A DNA stretch of 64,000 bases from the NCBI RefSeq assembly GCF_030247185.1, contig NC_080571.1, forward strand, positions 14,601,631 to 14,665,630, given 5' to 3'. The DNA is from Malaya genurostris (Eukaryota > Arthropoda > Insecta > Diptera > Culicidae). Both the position numbers and the translations under genes were made by a program. This document shows, in pieces, positions 1 through 11,568 of this stretch (positions within the stretch are counted from its first letter, which is position 1; every line of letters begins with the position of its first letter). The notes under the pieces are model-generated. The model did no database searches and was not told where the DNA came from. It worked only from the letters and a program-made list of their open reading frames with translations.

Positions 1-467
1 CTTCAAAGCAACCTCCAGAATACTTTCCCGATAATATGTCGCATTTACCTTGACGCCAGGCTCGATGAAAACGATTGGAGAGCGCCCATCTGCGGTTACA
101 GCGGCCCAAACCATTATCTGTTGCGGGTGCTGCCTCCTGGTGGCCAATCGATGACTCAAATTCTCGTATGAACGGTCGGTCAAGTAAACCCTATCGTTTT
201 GAGAGTTTACGAATTGCTCAATTGGAAAAATTTTCTCGTCAGAAAATACAATGTTCGGAAATTGACCGCTTTCGGCCAAACGAAGCAACTTCTTCGCTCT
301 CTCAAGTCATCAAGTCAAGGCAAAAGGTGGTCATATCGAGCAAAAGTGAATTGATTCTGAATTTTGTATTATTTTTACACATTTTGTACTTTGAATTAAG
401 TAAAAGTAATTTTCCAAACTGAATTTATGGCCTTTTTAATTGGTTACACTTCGAGTGCCGGACCCTG
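1..467 (-). pseudogene. Rearranged Tc1/mariner (DD37D-type) element, partial transposase
   Basis: Read on the minus strand, about 1-320 encodes the middle of a Tc1/mariner transposase. It includes an FSDEK motif holding the first catalytic Asp, and a QQIMVWAAVTADG block typical of the core. The element runs off the left edge of the window. It ends at 467 in the terminal repeat CCGGACCCTG, followed by TA (468-469). The same terminus bounds the copy at 15133-15687, so they are one family. The N-terminal DNA-binding part is missing: the frame jumps into a segment (about 325-467) that is the reverse complement of the other end of the element, including the end of the transposase coding region. 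This makes the copy non-autonomous. Family identity is confident; the rearrangement is read from sequence comparison within the window. Confidence 0.8.
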
Positions 468-480
468 TAGCTTGGAGATC

Positions 481-1010
481 CCGTTTAAGTATTTTTAATG
501 CAAAAACCGGATAAAAACATTGAGAGCAAAAACCGGACATGGATTTTGCAATGCAAGAATCATAAAATAAAAACATTGAGAGCAACAACCGGACATGAAT
601 TTTGCAATGCAAGAATCGTTTAAAAACATCTTTTTTGCAAGAATCGGACAGAAAAACTTTGAATGCTAAAACCGGACAAAAACTTAACCGGTTCTTCCAA
701 AACAAATGTATCTATCCGCTTTTTGCATTCAAAGTTTTCACAAACTGCCGCTGTGGGAATGCAGCATAGATCATGTTGCCGGTAACAAACAAGCAAACCA
801 TGCTTCGTCCACTACGACAGTCGGTAAAAACTTTGAATACAAAAACCGAATAGATACATTTGTTTTGGAAGAACCGGTTAAGTTTTTGTCCGGTTTTAGC
901 ATTCAAAGTTTTTCTGTCCGGTCCTTGCAAAAAATATGTTTTTAAACGATGTCCGGTGTTTGCTCCCGATGTTTTTATCCGGTTTTTGCATTCAAAAATA
1001 CTTAAACCGG
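481..1010. repeat. Foldback (long inverted repeat) element
   Basis: The left arm (about 481-739) and right arm (about 824-1010) are reverse complements over most of their length, around a loop of about 85 bp. Shared landmarks are the outer TTTAAGTATTTTT, the repeated word AAAACCGGAC, and an inner block reading AACCGGTTCTTCCAAAAC on the left and its complement on the right. The left arm is longer because a stretch containing TTTTGCAATGCAAGAATC is duplicated (about 520-615). No coding capacity is seen; open frames here are by-products of the repeat. Most likely a foldback or MITE-type element; the superfamily is not recognisable. Confidence 0.75.
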
Positions 1011-1019
1011 TTTTCCAAA

Positions 1020-1974
1020 CTAAAATTCACTTATCCGACTTTTGCATTAAGTCGTTCATTTGGGTAAAAAGCAGCAGCATTTTGTGCGTATATTTCATGT
1101 AGCAGTTTCTGAATAACGTATCATTTTTGATCGACTCAAAACGGAAAGTAATAGAACGTTCTAGTTCTTGTTTTATTCGAGCGGTCATCTACTGTAAATT
1201 ACATGACGAACGTTGTTATTGTCCACATGTTCTAATGATGATCTCAAAACTAATTCCAGATTTGTTTGTTGAAAAAACACCTCTTTAGATGAACGTCAAA
1301 TTACTAGCTATTGGTTCATCTAAAGAAGATGAATGATAGGCTTCAAATTGAAAAATGGTTGTCTTCAAATCAAAACTCGAGATGTCTTTACAAAATGATA
1401 AACAAACATCGCGATAACTTTTTCCATGAGCAAACCATTACGATGGAGATGTGCGTCTAAAGACTGTTCTCGAAAAAAATGCAACACTGAGTGTACAACT
1501 TTTTATTGCATGAATAAAAATTGATGAAATTTAGAGTAAATTTAGTTCATATGTTGACATGTGTAAAATTTCGTCTTAATCTGTCAAGAGGTGGCTGTGA
1601 ATATCTCAATATCAACTGAAAAGGAATCTCGAAGAGTGATGGCGAAACACTTCTTACCTGTTATTTTCATCCATTATAAAAAACCGCCACTCGAAAATTT
1701 TTTAACTTCTTTGTATAGACGCCAAACAAAAACTAATCGTACGATATGCGTCAAAATTTGACAGAATGTGTATAAAAGTGTTGCCAACGTTGAGAGAATA
1801 AAAGTTTACCGATTGGACAAGCGCGGGAATTTTAAAATGAAAATTCCGGTTCTTTTTTGATCATAAGGTATATAATAGGACTGAAAAGTCATCTCTTGTG
1901 GCTGAACACCCAATTTAAATCTTAATAATTTAATTTTAACTTATATTCCAATAAATAGTTATCTAAAAAAAACA
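1020..1974. other. AT-rich non-coding stretch
   Basis: No supported gene. A short degenerate echo of the preceding foldback repeat lies at 1010-1050. The stretch around 1440-1860 resembles transposon-derived DNA but has no frame or terminal repeat that I can assign. It may contain the 5' end of the mariner relic that follows. Confidence 0.4.
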
Positions 1975-2590
1975 AACATTTGGAGGCATCACTCGATGAA
2001 GATCCTAGTCAAACGAAAGAGGAGTTTGCAGAATCATTGGAAGTGACTCAACAAGCAGTTTCTGTACGATTAAAATCCATGGGAATAAGTCAAAGGCAAG
2101 GCAGTTAGGCGCCTTATGCACTGAAACCGAGAGAAATTGAACGGCGATTCTTCACTTGCGAGTTATTGGGAATGAAAAATCGATATTCTATGATAACCAC
2201 AAGAAAAAAAAATACTACGCTATTTCAATTAATGCCATCGACCTCAACATCAACACCAAAGCCGAATATTCATGGTTCGAAGGTTATTTTGTGCATCTGG
2301 TTGGACTAAAAGGGTGTTGTGTACTGCGAGCTGCTACAACCAGTCGATACTATAACGGTATAGTTATTCTCCTGCATGACAACGCTCGGGCTCATGTCGC
2401 AAAAGTCATGAAAAAATATTTGCAAATGCTCAAGTGGGACATTTTGCCGTATCCGAATCTTATTTTCCACATCATCACATCATCAGAACGATGTGAATTT
2501 TTAAAAGCACTTACCAGACTGTCGTTACGATGCACGGAAATCGAATATACCCAAATTATCAAAATATTTCAAACTAGTTACAATTAAAAC
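1975..2590 (+). pseudogene. Decayed mariner transposase (DD34D type)
   Basis: From about 1979 the plus strand reads as the helix-turn-helix part of a mariner transposase (LEASLDEDPSQTKEEFAES, then a QQAVSVRLKSMG-like helix). It continues through a frame that is open after 2156. The second catalytic region is visible as HDNARAHVAK, followed by KWDILPYP, the usual lead into the third Asp, which is lost in a disrupted tail. An in-frame TAG lies at 2106-2108. The first catalytic site, normally GDEKW in mariners, reads GNEKS, so the Asp is replaced by Asn. The third-Asp motif (SPDLAPSD) is not recognisable. The copy is dead; the family call rests on motif order. Confidence 0.8.
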
Positions 2591-5238
2591 GAGTACGGTT
2601 TGACATGAACATGATTGACGCCAAACTGAATTGACTAAGCGTCATCCAGCCAACTGACGTCTGCCTAACACATGAAAGTGAGTTTACCAAATTCAATCTA
2701 TGATTGTTGTTTATAAGATATTCATGCTATTTGGTTTAGCCCCGGTCTCATATATCTATTTTTTGAAGTGTCCAAACGACCATCAATCATTTCCGAGTTA
2801 CAACGATTTGAAGAAACTTTCATGCAACAATACATTCGATCTTTTAATAATTCAGTTTTGAGCCAAATTGAGCTTTCATCCATGCAAAGTTTCATCCATA
2901 GTAAGTCGATACTTATTTAAACTCCTTATCTGCTGTTAGTCTCTGGATTTGAATAAACACTGAACTTCAAAGAAACTTATCTCAAAAGCGTGAACCTTGA
3001 ATATTATATGAATGGAAAATATTTCGAAATATATAAACATATAAACATACTAATGTATCTGAAAAATACCCGGAATGTAATATATTATTCTTTTAAATCA
3101 ATTTCGTCCCCTTTGAAGTAATCTACTCCCGCAAAGTCAAAGCCTTGATATTATATTCCTTTTGTCCTTCAACTGACTTCAAATATATAAAATCCATTGA
3201 TCAGTGTCACTGAAAACTATTCGCTCGGAAAAAAAAGTGATTGAACCTGACCCGAAGTGCCCCACTAAAACACTAATGATGTTTTTCAGTTGACCCAAAA
3301 AATAAACCGGTTGAAAATCCGAACTTCAGTTTAAATTTTACCGATTCCAGATATTTGTTCAAGAAAAACAAGGCTATTTCTAATTGTTTTTATAAAAAAA
3401 AAACTTACTATGTTCAAAACAGAGGTTTTTTCCCTGTTCAATATTTTTAAAATTAAAAAAAGATTCGTCGATGTTCAGAGATTTTATTTGATCGTGTGAA
3501 CGGTTTCGAGTAAATTTACAGTTATCTGACAGTGTTTGATGATATATTTATTCATTTAAGCATTAATTCATTATCAATTCCTAAAAGAAATGAAGATTAC
3601 GTAAACCACAAAGCTCTGATTTTAAGCTTTTAAGTCGAATATTTTCCAAAAGCCTATGAGCTTGCGTTAATTCTTTTGTTCTGTGTGTTGTCAGAGTAAG
3701 TGCATTTGATGATGATCAAATTTTTGTAATTTTGTAACTCTGGTTCGTCTCTAGCTATACGCAATAAGTAAGCCTTCGGGAAATCAACAGCTTTATTATC
3801 TATATCCAGCGCCATTGAAGCATCACAACAAGAGTATTTGCTCATTTAGACTACTACTTTTTACTACTTTTAGGTTACTTCAATATCTGATGAAGTACGG
3901 AAGAGAGATGGCATCACTGGGAGTACGCTGCGGTGTCTAAGTGCTGCTCTCAAAAAAGTCTATTTGTAATGTGTTGTTTGATACGTATAGTTAAAAGATT
4001 GGTTGAAACAGTTATTTTGAGTGATGATGCAGGTGTGGCAAGTGTGTGTTTAGTACACTGAAAGAATTTACCGGCCACAAGCTGAATGGTTTTTGCTTCA
4101 TCCGATCCCCATAACGATTTTCAGATGGTTTTAATAAGTCGGCCATTCAATTTCCCCTCTGTCAAAAACAAATTGATTTGTATGAATATCATTGAAAATT
4201 TGTGTGAAGCACATACACTTATAAATTGAATGAATCCAAAATGTAGATGATTTTCGTTTCAAAATTAATCATCACAGCAGCCATATAGAAAATACTATTC
4301 ATTTTTTAGTGCGTATGATGTTCGTACATATAATCGCATACCATAAACCGAATGAATTTAATCTACACCAATCGTCGGATGATATTAAGGAGATTTTTAT
4401 GTAGTTTTATGTATTACGGAGTCCTTATAATGTGGATGATATTAAGAAGAAATAATATTGAAATTATACAGCTGGAAATGAAAATAAATTAAAATGCAAA
4501 TGACCTACAATTAAAAAGTTTTAATTATTCTCCACTTCCATTTTAAAACATTTCTATGACAGTTGAAATTTTTTACAATTGCATTGGAGTTCAATGAGTA
4601 TGAATAAGAACTGGTCAAAATGTCAAAAAGGTATCACAGTATATGGATATTTTTCAAAATCGAGGAACTGATATGTAAGTGCTCCTAACAAAGGTGGAAA
4701 TGATCAGATTTGATACGCAAAATATAACGAAGAATGTCCCACACACTTTCGTCAACTAAGATGTTGGAACGGATTTTGGCGTATACTATAGTTTACAAAA
4801 ATTGATAAGATTATTCGCAAGAGTGTTTTAGGCTGGAACCGCAGGATGCCTAATAAAACTATGAAATATTGTACGAATAATTAAGTTTAGGCAATTTCAA
4901 TTTATTTTATTGAAATAGTAACAAAGTCATAAAAAAAGTTAATTTAATGAATAGAATTGGTTGAAGCTGCATTTTTTTTCCTTTAATGGATTTAGATTTT
5001 TTTTTAAACATTTTCACTGAATTAATAAAAACAATAACATTGAAAGAAGAAGATACAAAAAACACTGAAGATAAAAATCATTTATTTAACAAAAATAAAA
5101 ATATATTTGTTCAAATTTAATTTTGGTTTATTTTCGCATACGTGGTATTATAATTATAATTAATATATTTCAAACCGATCAGCACTATCACCCGATTCAT
5201 CTGGAAGGTTTTGCTTCTAACCATTACGACGGCACTTT
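2591..5238. other. AT-rich intergenic or intronic DNA
   Basis: No gene supported. Short frames are at chance level. The word TACTTCAATATCTGRTGAAGT near 3872-3894 recurs near 8287-8309, indicating a dispersed repeat. The rest is unique-looking AT-rich DNA with many homopolymer runs. On the minus strand, poly(A)-signal-like AATAAA words lie near 5080-5130, just downstream of the doubtful gene at 5241-5542. Confidence 0.4.
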
Positions 5239-5240
5239 TT

Positions 5241-5542
5241 TCATGTTTTGATCTGCTTTTTGAAGTTGGTCGTATTTTTGTTGTTGATAAAACGGTTCAT
5301 AATAATCGAATGATTTGTTGCCGAATTTATGTAAATCCACTCACACTGATTACACCAGAAATTACCGAGCGTGCTATTTTTCTTTGAAATTAATTCCGAA
5401 CTGCAAAACATGTCGCAACATTGGTCGTATGTATGCGGATCAAAGATAGTTTCTTCTGGCTTCTTGCCCTTGACTAAAATAACTGAAAGACAATTGGTTG
5501 AATAGTTGATAATGTCTCAAGAAACTTACCTTCCCACTCCAT
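5241..5542 (-). CDS. Possible two-exon small protein, unknown function (84 aa)
   Basis: On the minus strand an ATG at 5542-5540 opens a 13-nt coding exon (MEWE plus one base). It is followed by a donor GTAAGTTTC and a 47-nt intron (5529-5483) that ends in a pyrimidine tract and TTTCAG. Joining to 5482 keeps an open frame to a TGA at 5243-5241. The protein has a Cys-rich centre (DQCCDMFC, then WCNQCEW) that could bind metal and a basic C-terminus. A second frame over 5233-5341 also looks protein-like (it contains HKFGNKSFDYYEP), so the true 3' reading, or a frameshift, is uncertain. I recognise no family. Support is only the coincidence of good splice signals with an open frame. The intron is very short for a mosquito, so this may be spurious or a pseudogene. 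Confidence 0.28.
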
Positions 5543-8404
5543 GGTAGTAAAAATAATATATTTAGTGAGGCACTCTGCTTTAGTTTTAAGGTGCCGAGAG
5601 CAAGGTTTTCACATATACCACTTAGACACCTGAGACAATGTTGCAGAGAAACCATAAGATTTATTGTTACATATTCATTGAAATTTTTCCATTTAACATA
5701 AGTAGACATTTCAATATTCTGTATAAACTATGCTGGAGTCGGTTGAGTTGTCGTACTAATTTTCGTCAGGGTATTCAATGGATTGTACACAAACTTTTTA
5801 CAATGAAGTGTGTAGGTTGTTAAGTATCGTAACAATTAAAGGCTTAATTTTTCCCCTCAACAATTTTTCGGAAAAGAATTTAGTGTAAAGTTTGAATATA
5901 TTCACCATTTAGCAGCAGAAACCAACATAAGAAAAACATATTGCACTGTGAAAAATATATTTTGTCATCAACATACAATAAATTGTATTTAACCGAATAG
6001 TTCCGATCGAGAATCACTTATTTCCGCTGGTTTATTAATATAAGAAAATGTAAGAAAACTTTAAAGTTGAAAGTATCAATTTCATATAAAATATCGTTTG
6101 CTGTAAGATACACGACTTTTCCGTTTCCATTCAAATGCAAATTATATTACTGTTAAAAACCGTTATAACCTTTCCAAACGATTTCACACTAAATTCATTT
6201 AAGCAGCCAGAAAAGTTAAGTTTGGATAAAGTGAAAGCTTCTATTTATTTTTGTTATTTATTGTCTGTGAAAGTAATGATTTAAAAAAAATTTCCCAGAT
6301 TATTTAAAATAATATTTTTATTTACAATAAAATTGATTGATAGTAAGAACATGATTGACTTGTACACTAAAAATCTGCAGCAAAGTATGCAGATGATCAA
6401 GTTCTGCATTGCAATATAGTTACAGAGATTTGTTGGTTTCCATCTCTGGAAAAAGACGCTTGTAAAAAGAAAAAAACTCAGATTTGATCCATACCAAGAG
6501 TATGCAGTAGATCCATGGTAGAATGAAAACTTTCTTGTTAAATTTTGAGCATGTTTAATTCTACTGATTAAATCTGAGTTTTTTTTTAAAAAAGCTTCGT
6601 CATTCATTTCGATTCAGTTGTTTGGCTCGATTTTCTATTAAACATAAGGGTCGGAGGTCGGAGCAGGTCTACTCATATCTAACTGATTGTTTAAGATAGT
6701 ATATACAATTAAATATAATTGATCCGATATACGGATTCAAAAAGGTTTTGAATTAATTAAATTAAGGGGGCAATATACAATCCTAGAAAAATTGAATTGG
6801 CCACAATAATTGTTTGTCTAAAACAGAAATTGCCCTTACATTACGCGAATTCTAAGTCTACTACAGACTCTTACTTCACTGAATACTCATCAAAGTACTC
6901 TGACACCAGGTTTACCAATATTTCCATCGAGCACCATTCTTAATCACTGATTTCGTATTACCACCACAATACGTATTAAATAAAAACCTTAATCGTATAA
7001 CTTCGGTTTAAAAACGCGTTTTGTTTACATTCTGTCATTGACTTTTCTGACAAGTTATCCACAAATATTTTAACAATTGGAGGAAACGCACTGATAATTT
7101 ATAATAAAATCATGCTATGTTATTTTTCCTTCAACATTACGAATCATCAAAGTTTCATTCAAATTTCGAAAGAAGAAATTCTTCTGTGTTCGATTGTATA
7201 AAACACTGCAAAATTAAAATAATACATGCATGGAAAGATTTTTGTTACGGGAATATCATATAACAAATTCTTTTCGATTCTATCAATTTTACATACAATT
7301 GTAATACAATTCCATATATTTATGCCAATCATATAAATGATGGAAGAAAATCAGAAGAAATGAGTATGAAACTCGATTTTCGCTCATCATCAAATTATTC
7401 GAACTGTTCTATAATTCATTATTAGGAATAAACTCTTCTCAGGGATTAAATGACAATGGGTAACATACATTCAGTCTGATTCATGATGATTAACACACAG
7501 TTCACTAACATTTCAAACGTAACTGACAGTCATATAATATATGAATGGTAATCACACATATAAGAAGTAAAACTCACTGAATATTGATCATATGATCATG
7601 CAGATTGTTCTATCATTCAATAGTCGGAATTCTCAGTTCTTTATCGCATTGAATGAAATTTCATTCAAAATGCGGTTGGCGTTTTCTTTCAGTGTAGTGA
7701 GAGTACTCTTTATTGAATATTGTTGGTTCGCGGAATTGAAAATGTTCAAGTGGCGGAAAGCGAGAACTTACCGCCCCAAAAATTTAACGATTTTGACCGA
7801 TCAAAGCGCCGTCTGCATATCATTTTTAGTGTTATCAGATTTCTAGGGAATGTGTGAAAATTTTCAGTAGTCGTGTTTCATCTCGCGTTGTTAGCAGCTT
7901 TGCGAATAGGAGAAAAAGGATACTGGTGAGATCGTTCCTTCGAGATATTTTATAGTTTTCTTACTTTTAATACCGTATTATATTTCTCCTTAGTATCGAA
8001 AATCAGCTTTTGTTGAGATCATATTGTTGATGCAGTGGTACCCGCGATCTCTAGAAACAACGAGTTTCGGACTAACATTCCTTCCTTTTCCTCAGTAGCA
8101 CAGCCTTTGGTCGTAGCCGGCGTCGTTATTGATCATTTAATGGAAAGTTAGTAGTGAGTGGGTATGTGCAACGAAAATGATTTGCTTCTCCTAAGTTTCA
8201 TTTTCTTGGTTCATTGTACATTTCCGCTCATTCGGTCAATCACGAAGTGCAACTACGGGCGATCTACTTCAGCTCAGCTCAACTCAGCTACTTCAATATC
8301 TGGTGAAGTCAAAGGAAATCGAAGGAGTTTTCGGCGAACGAGACTTGTTTAATCTGTTTCTACTTTCATACTTGCACAAATTATGATTAATGAGAAATAT
8401 CTCT
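5543..8404. other. AT-rich non-coding DNA
   Basis: No gene, RNA gene or bounded element can be supported. Composition is strongly AT-rich with scattered short open frames of chance appearance. A slightly more GC-rich patch at about 7670-8350 includes a second occurrence of the TACTTCAATATCTGGTGAAGT word (about 8287-8309) preceded by short CAGCT repeats. Confidence 0.4.
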
Positions 8405-8530
8405 TGCATATGAATGTCGGATCAATCGAGTAATGGAATTATAACCCAGATAATGGACTTAAATCCAATCGATTAGTTTGAAAATTATATTCGTTGGTTG
8501 TTGAATAACTCGAAAATTCCGACATCCCTA
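8405..8530 (+). repeat. Dispersed repeat, copy also at 33235-33668
   Basis: Shared words with the second copy are ATCGAGTAAT, AGTTTGAAAATTATA, the phrase TGAATAA(Y)TCGA, and an end reading CCGACATCC. In the second copy the final part is separated from the first by about 300 bp. Non-coding; probably a MITE, but its terminal repeats are not resolved. Confidence 0.5.
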
Positions 8531-8736
8531 CTTTTGCAAATGTAGACTAAGGATTGATTCCATTCGTGTTTCCGTTGTATTCGTGTTGTTTTGTAACAAG
8601 TGATGGAAAAAGTCTCTTGGACATCGATTCATTTTGAAGAACTGAACTGCTGAGTACTCCGTTCATGTTCAACTGTTCAACTTCGACCTGCTTTTCGCGA
8701 ATGGAGGAAAGGGTACAAATTGACGCAGTGTAAACC

Positions 8737-9600
8737 GATCTACTGATGCGATTTGGTGCTTCACACAAGTTCGTTGAATGGTTGAGTTTTTATTTGTGTG
8801 GTAGAGCTCTATGTGTACGTTTGGGAACCTCAGTTTCATCTCCGTTTACGAATAAATCAGGAGTTCCAAGAGGCAGTAATATGGGTCCCCTTCTGTTCGC
8901 ACTATTTTTCAACGATGCCACTTCGCTGCTTGGTTATGGATGCAAGCCTATCTACGCCGACAATTTGAAGCTGTACTTAGTAATTCGTAATTATGAGGAC
9001 TGCGTCCATCTTCAAGAACTGCTAGATGAGTTTGTCGCATGGTGTCGACGAAACCATCTTATGATCAGCATTAGATAGATTGATAGACACTGCAAAAGTC
9101 ACGTTTAATCAGCATCGTTCTGCTTTAATATCTAAGGCAGCGATGCAACTCGGATTCATAGCTAAAATCGGCAGAAATTTCAAGAATCCACATTGTTTGA
9201 AGGCGTTATACTGTTCCTTAGTGCGGCCATTGTAGGAAAATGCAAGTTTGCCATGGAGTCCATATCAACTTGTTTGGAACTTGCAGATTGAGCGTGTTCA
9301 AAAAAAATTTATTCGGCTTGCGCTAAGAGATCTCCCCTGGCGAAATCCCTTGGATCTGCCACCGTACCCTGATCGATGTCGCTTGTTAGGTCTTGACACC
9401 CTGGAACGACGAAACAAGCTGTCTCTCATCGACTTCCGGGTTTCGCAACGAACTCTACGATCAACAGGTTTGCTACAACGAAGGTTCCATCGGACATCGT
9501 TTGAAACCAACGAACCTATTGCAGCGTGTGTTCGAACTTTCTCCCTAGTAGAAAATTTATTCGATTTTTTGTGTACCATCACATAAATTTGTTCAGAAAG
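8737..9600 (+). pseudogene. Degraded non-LTR retrotransposon reverse transcriptase (Jockey-like lineage)
   Basis: The first part (8746-9078) contains a reverse transcriptase motif-B region (SGVPRGSNMGPLLFALFFND) followed by a motif-C region whose catalytic YADD reads YADN. Continuing frames (about 9080-9240 and 9248-9586) encode the usual downstream part of such ORF2 proteins: a KALYCSLVRPL-like segment, the IERVQKKFIRLALRDLPW block, and a RCRLLGLDTLERR block. Frame changes and stops separate the pieces. No endonuclease domain, poly(A) tail or target duplication was found. The copy is 5'-truncated and inactive. The clade call (Jockey or a near relative) is from motif style; exact family unknown. 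Confidence 0.8.
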
Positions 9601-9863
9601 TGTCGTAATCCTCGATTTTATAACGTGACCTTATGTGTATTCATTAAGAGTTTTATTGTCAGATGAAACAAGCAAACAAATAAACAACCAAATATGTAAC
9701 ACCATTTTCCCGACGATGGAAGATGTTAGAACCGGAACTAGTAGAGCTAGAACTTTTCCACTTTCTACAGGAATCGACAACTGAGATGAGAAGCATCTTG
9801 TTCCATACATCACCCGATTTAAAACGTAAATAAAATAGATTTTTGTTGCTACGCAGATACTTA
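9601..9863. other. Short spacer between two transposons
   Basis: Non-coding sequence between the non-LTR debris and the Tc1-like element. The two overlapping minus-strand open frames here have no recognisable domains. Confidence 0.4.
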
Positions 9864-11494
9864 CAGCCAGTCGCAAAATTGAGCGAACACATATAGAGTT
9901 CCTTTGGGAATTTTAATTTTTAAAGGGATTACTAGAAATTGAATGGCATTAATTATAGTTTGACAATAACTCTAATTCTTTTTCATATGAAGGGCGATCA
10001 AAACAAGAATAATAACAATGGAATTTATTAGAAACTTGTTTTACGAAAGCAAAACCTTTGATGCTGATCTTGCAAAATTGAGTGCACAGTTAATGTATTG
10101 TTAATAAAAACAAGTTTGAATGCCGCTAGTCATAACAAATCTCAATCAGTAGTTGGTGTGTCCTCCTTTGGCATGTATCACGGCTTGTGAGCGACGCGAC
10201 ATCGATTCTACCAGATTTTTGGTCATTGTTAGTGGAATATTTTCCCAAATATTTTGAATTGCCGTTTTGAGGTTTTCCTTATTTGTTGGGTTAACATTTT
10301 TTAGCCAGTTCTTCACCTCACATCACAAATGCTCAATGAGATTCAAATCGGGTGATTGAGTAGGAGTTTTGAGTTGTTTCAGCACTGTATAGAGCAACTA
10401 CTCACGTACTTTGTAGGAGGTGTGCTTGGGATCATTGTCTTGCTGGAAGTAATAACCCTGTGGTAATTTTAGTTTTTCCACCGAAGGTTGAAGATTGCCA
10501 TTTTGTTCATATTCGTTTCAATACCATAGTACCAGTTCCACTAGCCGCCATCGAGCCCTACATCATTACGCTTCCTCCTCCATGCTTAACGGTAGGGCAC
10601 AAATTTTGAGATTCCAGCTCCGATTTTGGCTTTCTCCATACCAATTGTCTTCCATCCGATCTAAACAGGTTTATTTTCGTTTCGCCAGTGAAAATTACAT
10701 TGTTCCAAAAATCTTGAGGCTTATTCACATGTTCTTTTGCAAATTTCAGCCGCTTCTTGATATTGGCTTTGGAGAGTAGCGGATTCTTCTGAGCTACTCG
10801 GCCATGTAAATTATGCCCATGGTATCGGCACTAACAAACCTTTGAATATTGTCAGCTACTTCGGAATACTTGTTTTAGGATATTTTCGTAATGTTCGCAC
10901 GATCTGTCGCTCATCTCCAGGTGTTAGAATATTTTTTTGGGCTCTACCAGCTAGATTTTTCAAAGTCCCTTCGAATTTCTACTTTTTTATGATCTTGAAT
11001 ACTGTCGAATGTGGTCTTCCAATGATTTCAGCAATTTCCCGTAACGATTTTACACGACAGCAAAGACTTATTACCTGAGTTTGCGTGCTAATATCTGTTT
11101 CCTCTATTTTCATAACCATTTCGATTAAAACACAGTTTAATTGCAGTTGACAATGAATTTGATCACTGACCTAGCAGCTGACAGATGTTAATGTATGACA
11201 CTGATATAAAACACTTCGAAATTTCTCGATTAACAAATGTATAGAATACAATATGCTGACGAACACATAAGTGTGCACTCAATTTTGCTACATTGAAAAC
11301 GGCTCATTTATAATATTTTCGATTTTATTAAAATACTTAGAAACATTTTGCATACTTTGTGTGTACACATCCAGCAGCTGACAAATATATTTATTGTACT
11401 CCATCACAAATATCCCTTCATAGTGATATTGGTCTTGGAAATGTTAGAAAAATGTGAACTAACAGGTGTATGCACTCAATTTTGCGATAGACTG
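9864..11494. mobile_element. Complete Tc1-like transposon with IR/DR termini, 1631 bp
   Basis: The element starts CAGCCAGTCGCAAAATTGAG at 9864 and ends in the inverted equivalent (TTTTGCGATAGACTG) at 11494. A TA lies on each side (9862-9863 and 11495-11496), as expected for Tc1 insertion. A second pair of the same core, GCAAAATTGAGTGCACA, lies inside at about 10072-10088 and inverted at about 11272-11288. Each end therefore carries two direct copies about 200 bp apart: the IR/DR arrangement known from some Tc1 families, where both copies bind transposase. Total length is normal for that class. The transposase it encloses is broken, so movement would need help from another copy. Confidence 0.85.
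10146..11119 (-). pseudogene. Tc1-like transposase (DD34E), inactivated
   Basis: The minus strand opens at ATG 11119 (MVMKIEETDIS) with a helix-turn-helix region (SLREIAEIIGRPHSTV). It ends at TGA 10148-10146 after a SQAVIHAKGGHTNY-like tail typical of Tc1 transposases. The second catalytic site reads QQDNDPKHTS and the third SPDLNLIEH, spaced 34 residues apart, which gives the Tc1 DD34E signature. The first site, normally SDET in this family, reads TGET, so the Asp has become Gly. Several in-frame stops and frame changes occur, including one between the second and third catalytic residues. It lies centrally between the IR/DR ends and is the element's only gene. Non-functional as read. Confidence 0.85.
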
Positions 11495-11568
11495 TACATG
11501 AATGTCATACATTTTTCTCTAATCAACAGTATTCTCGTTAAAGATGTTGTTTGTCATCATCAAAATTG

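Noticed and set aside
436..1102. Open frames of about 70-90 codons on both strands
   Set aside because: They arise from the inverted repeat itself, the same sequence being read in both orientations.
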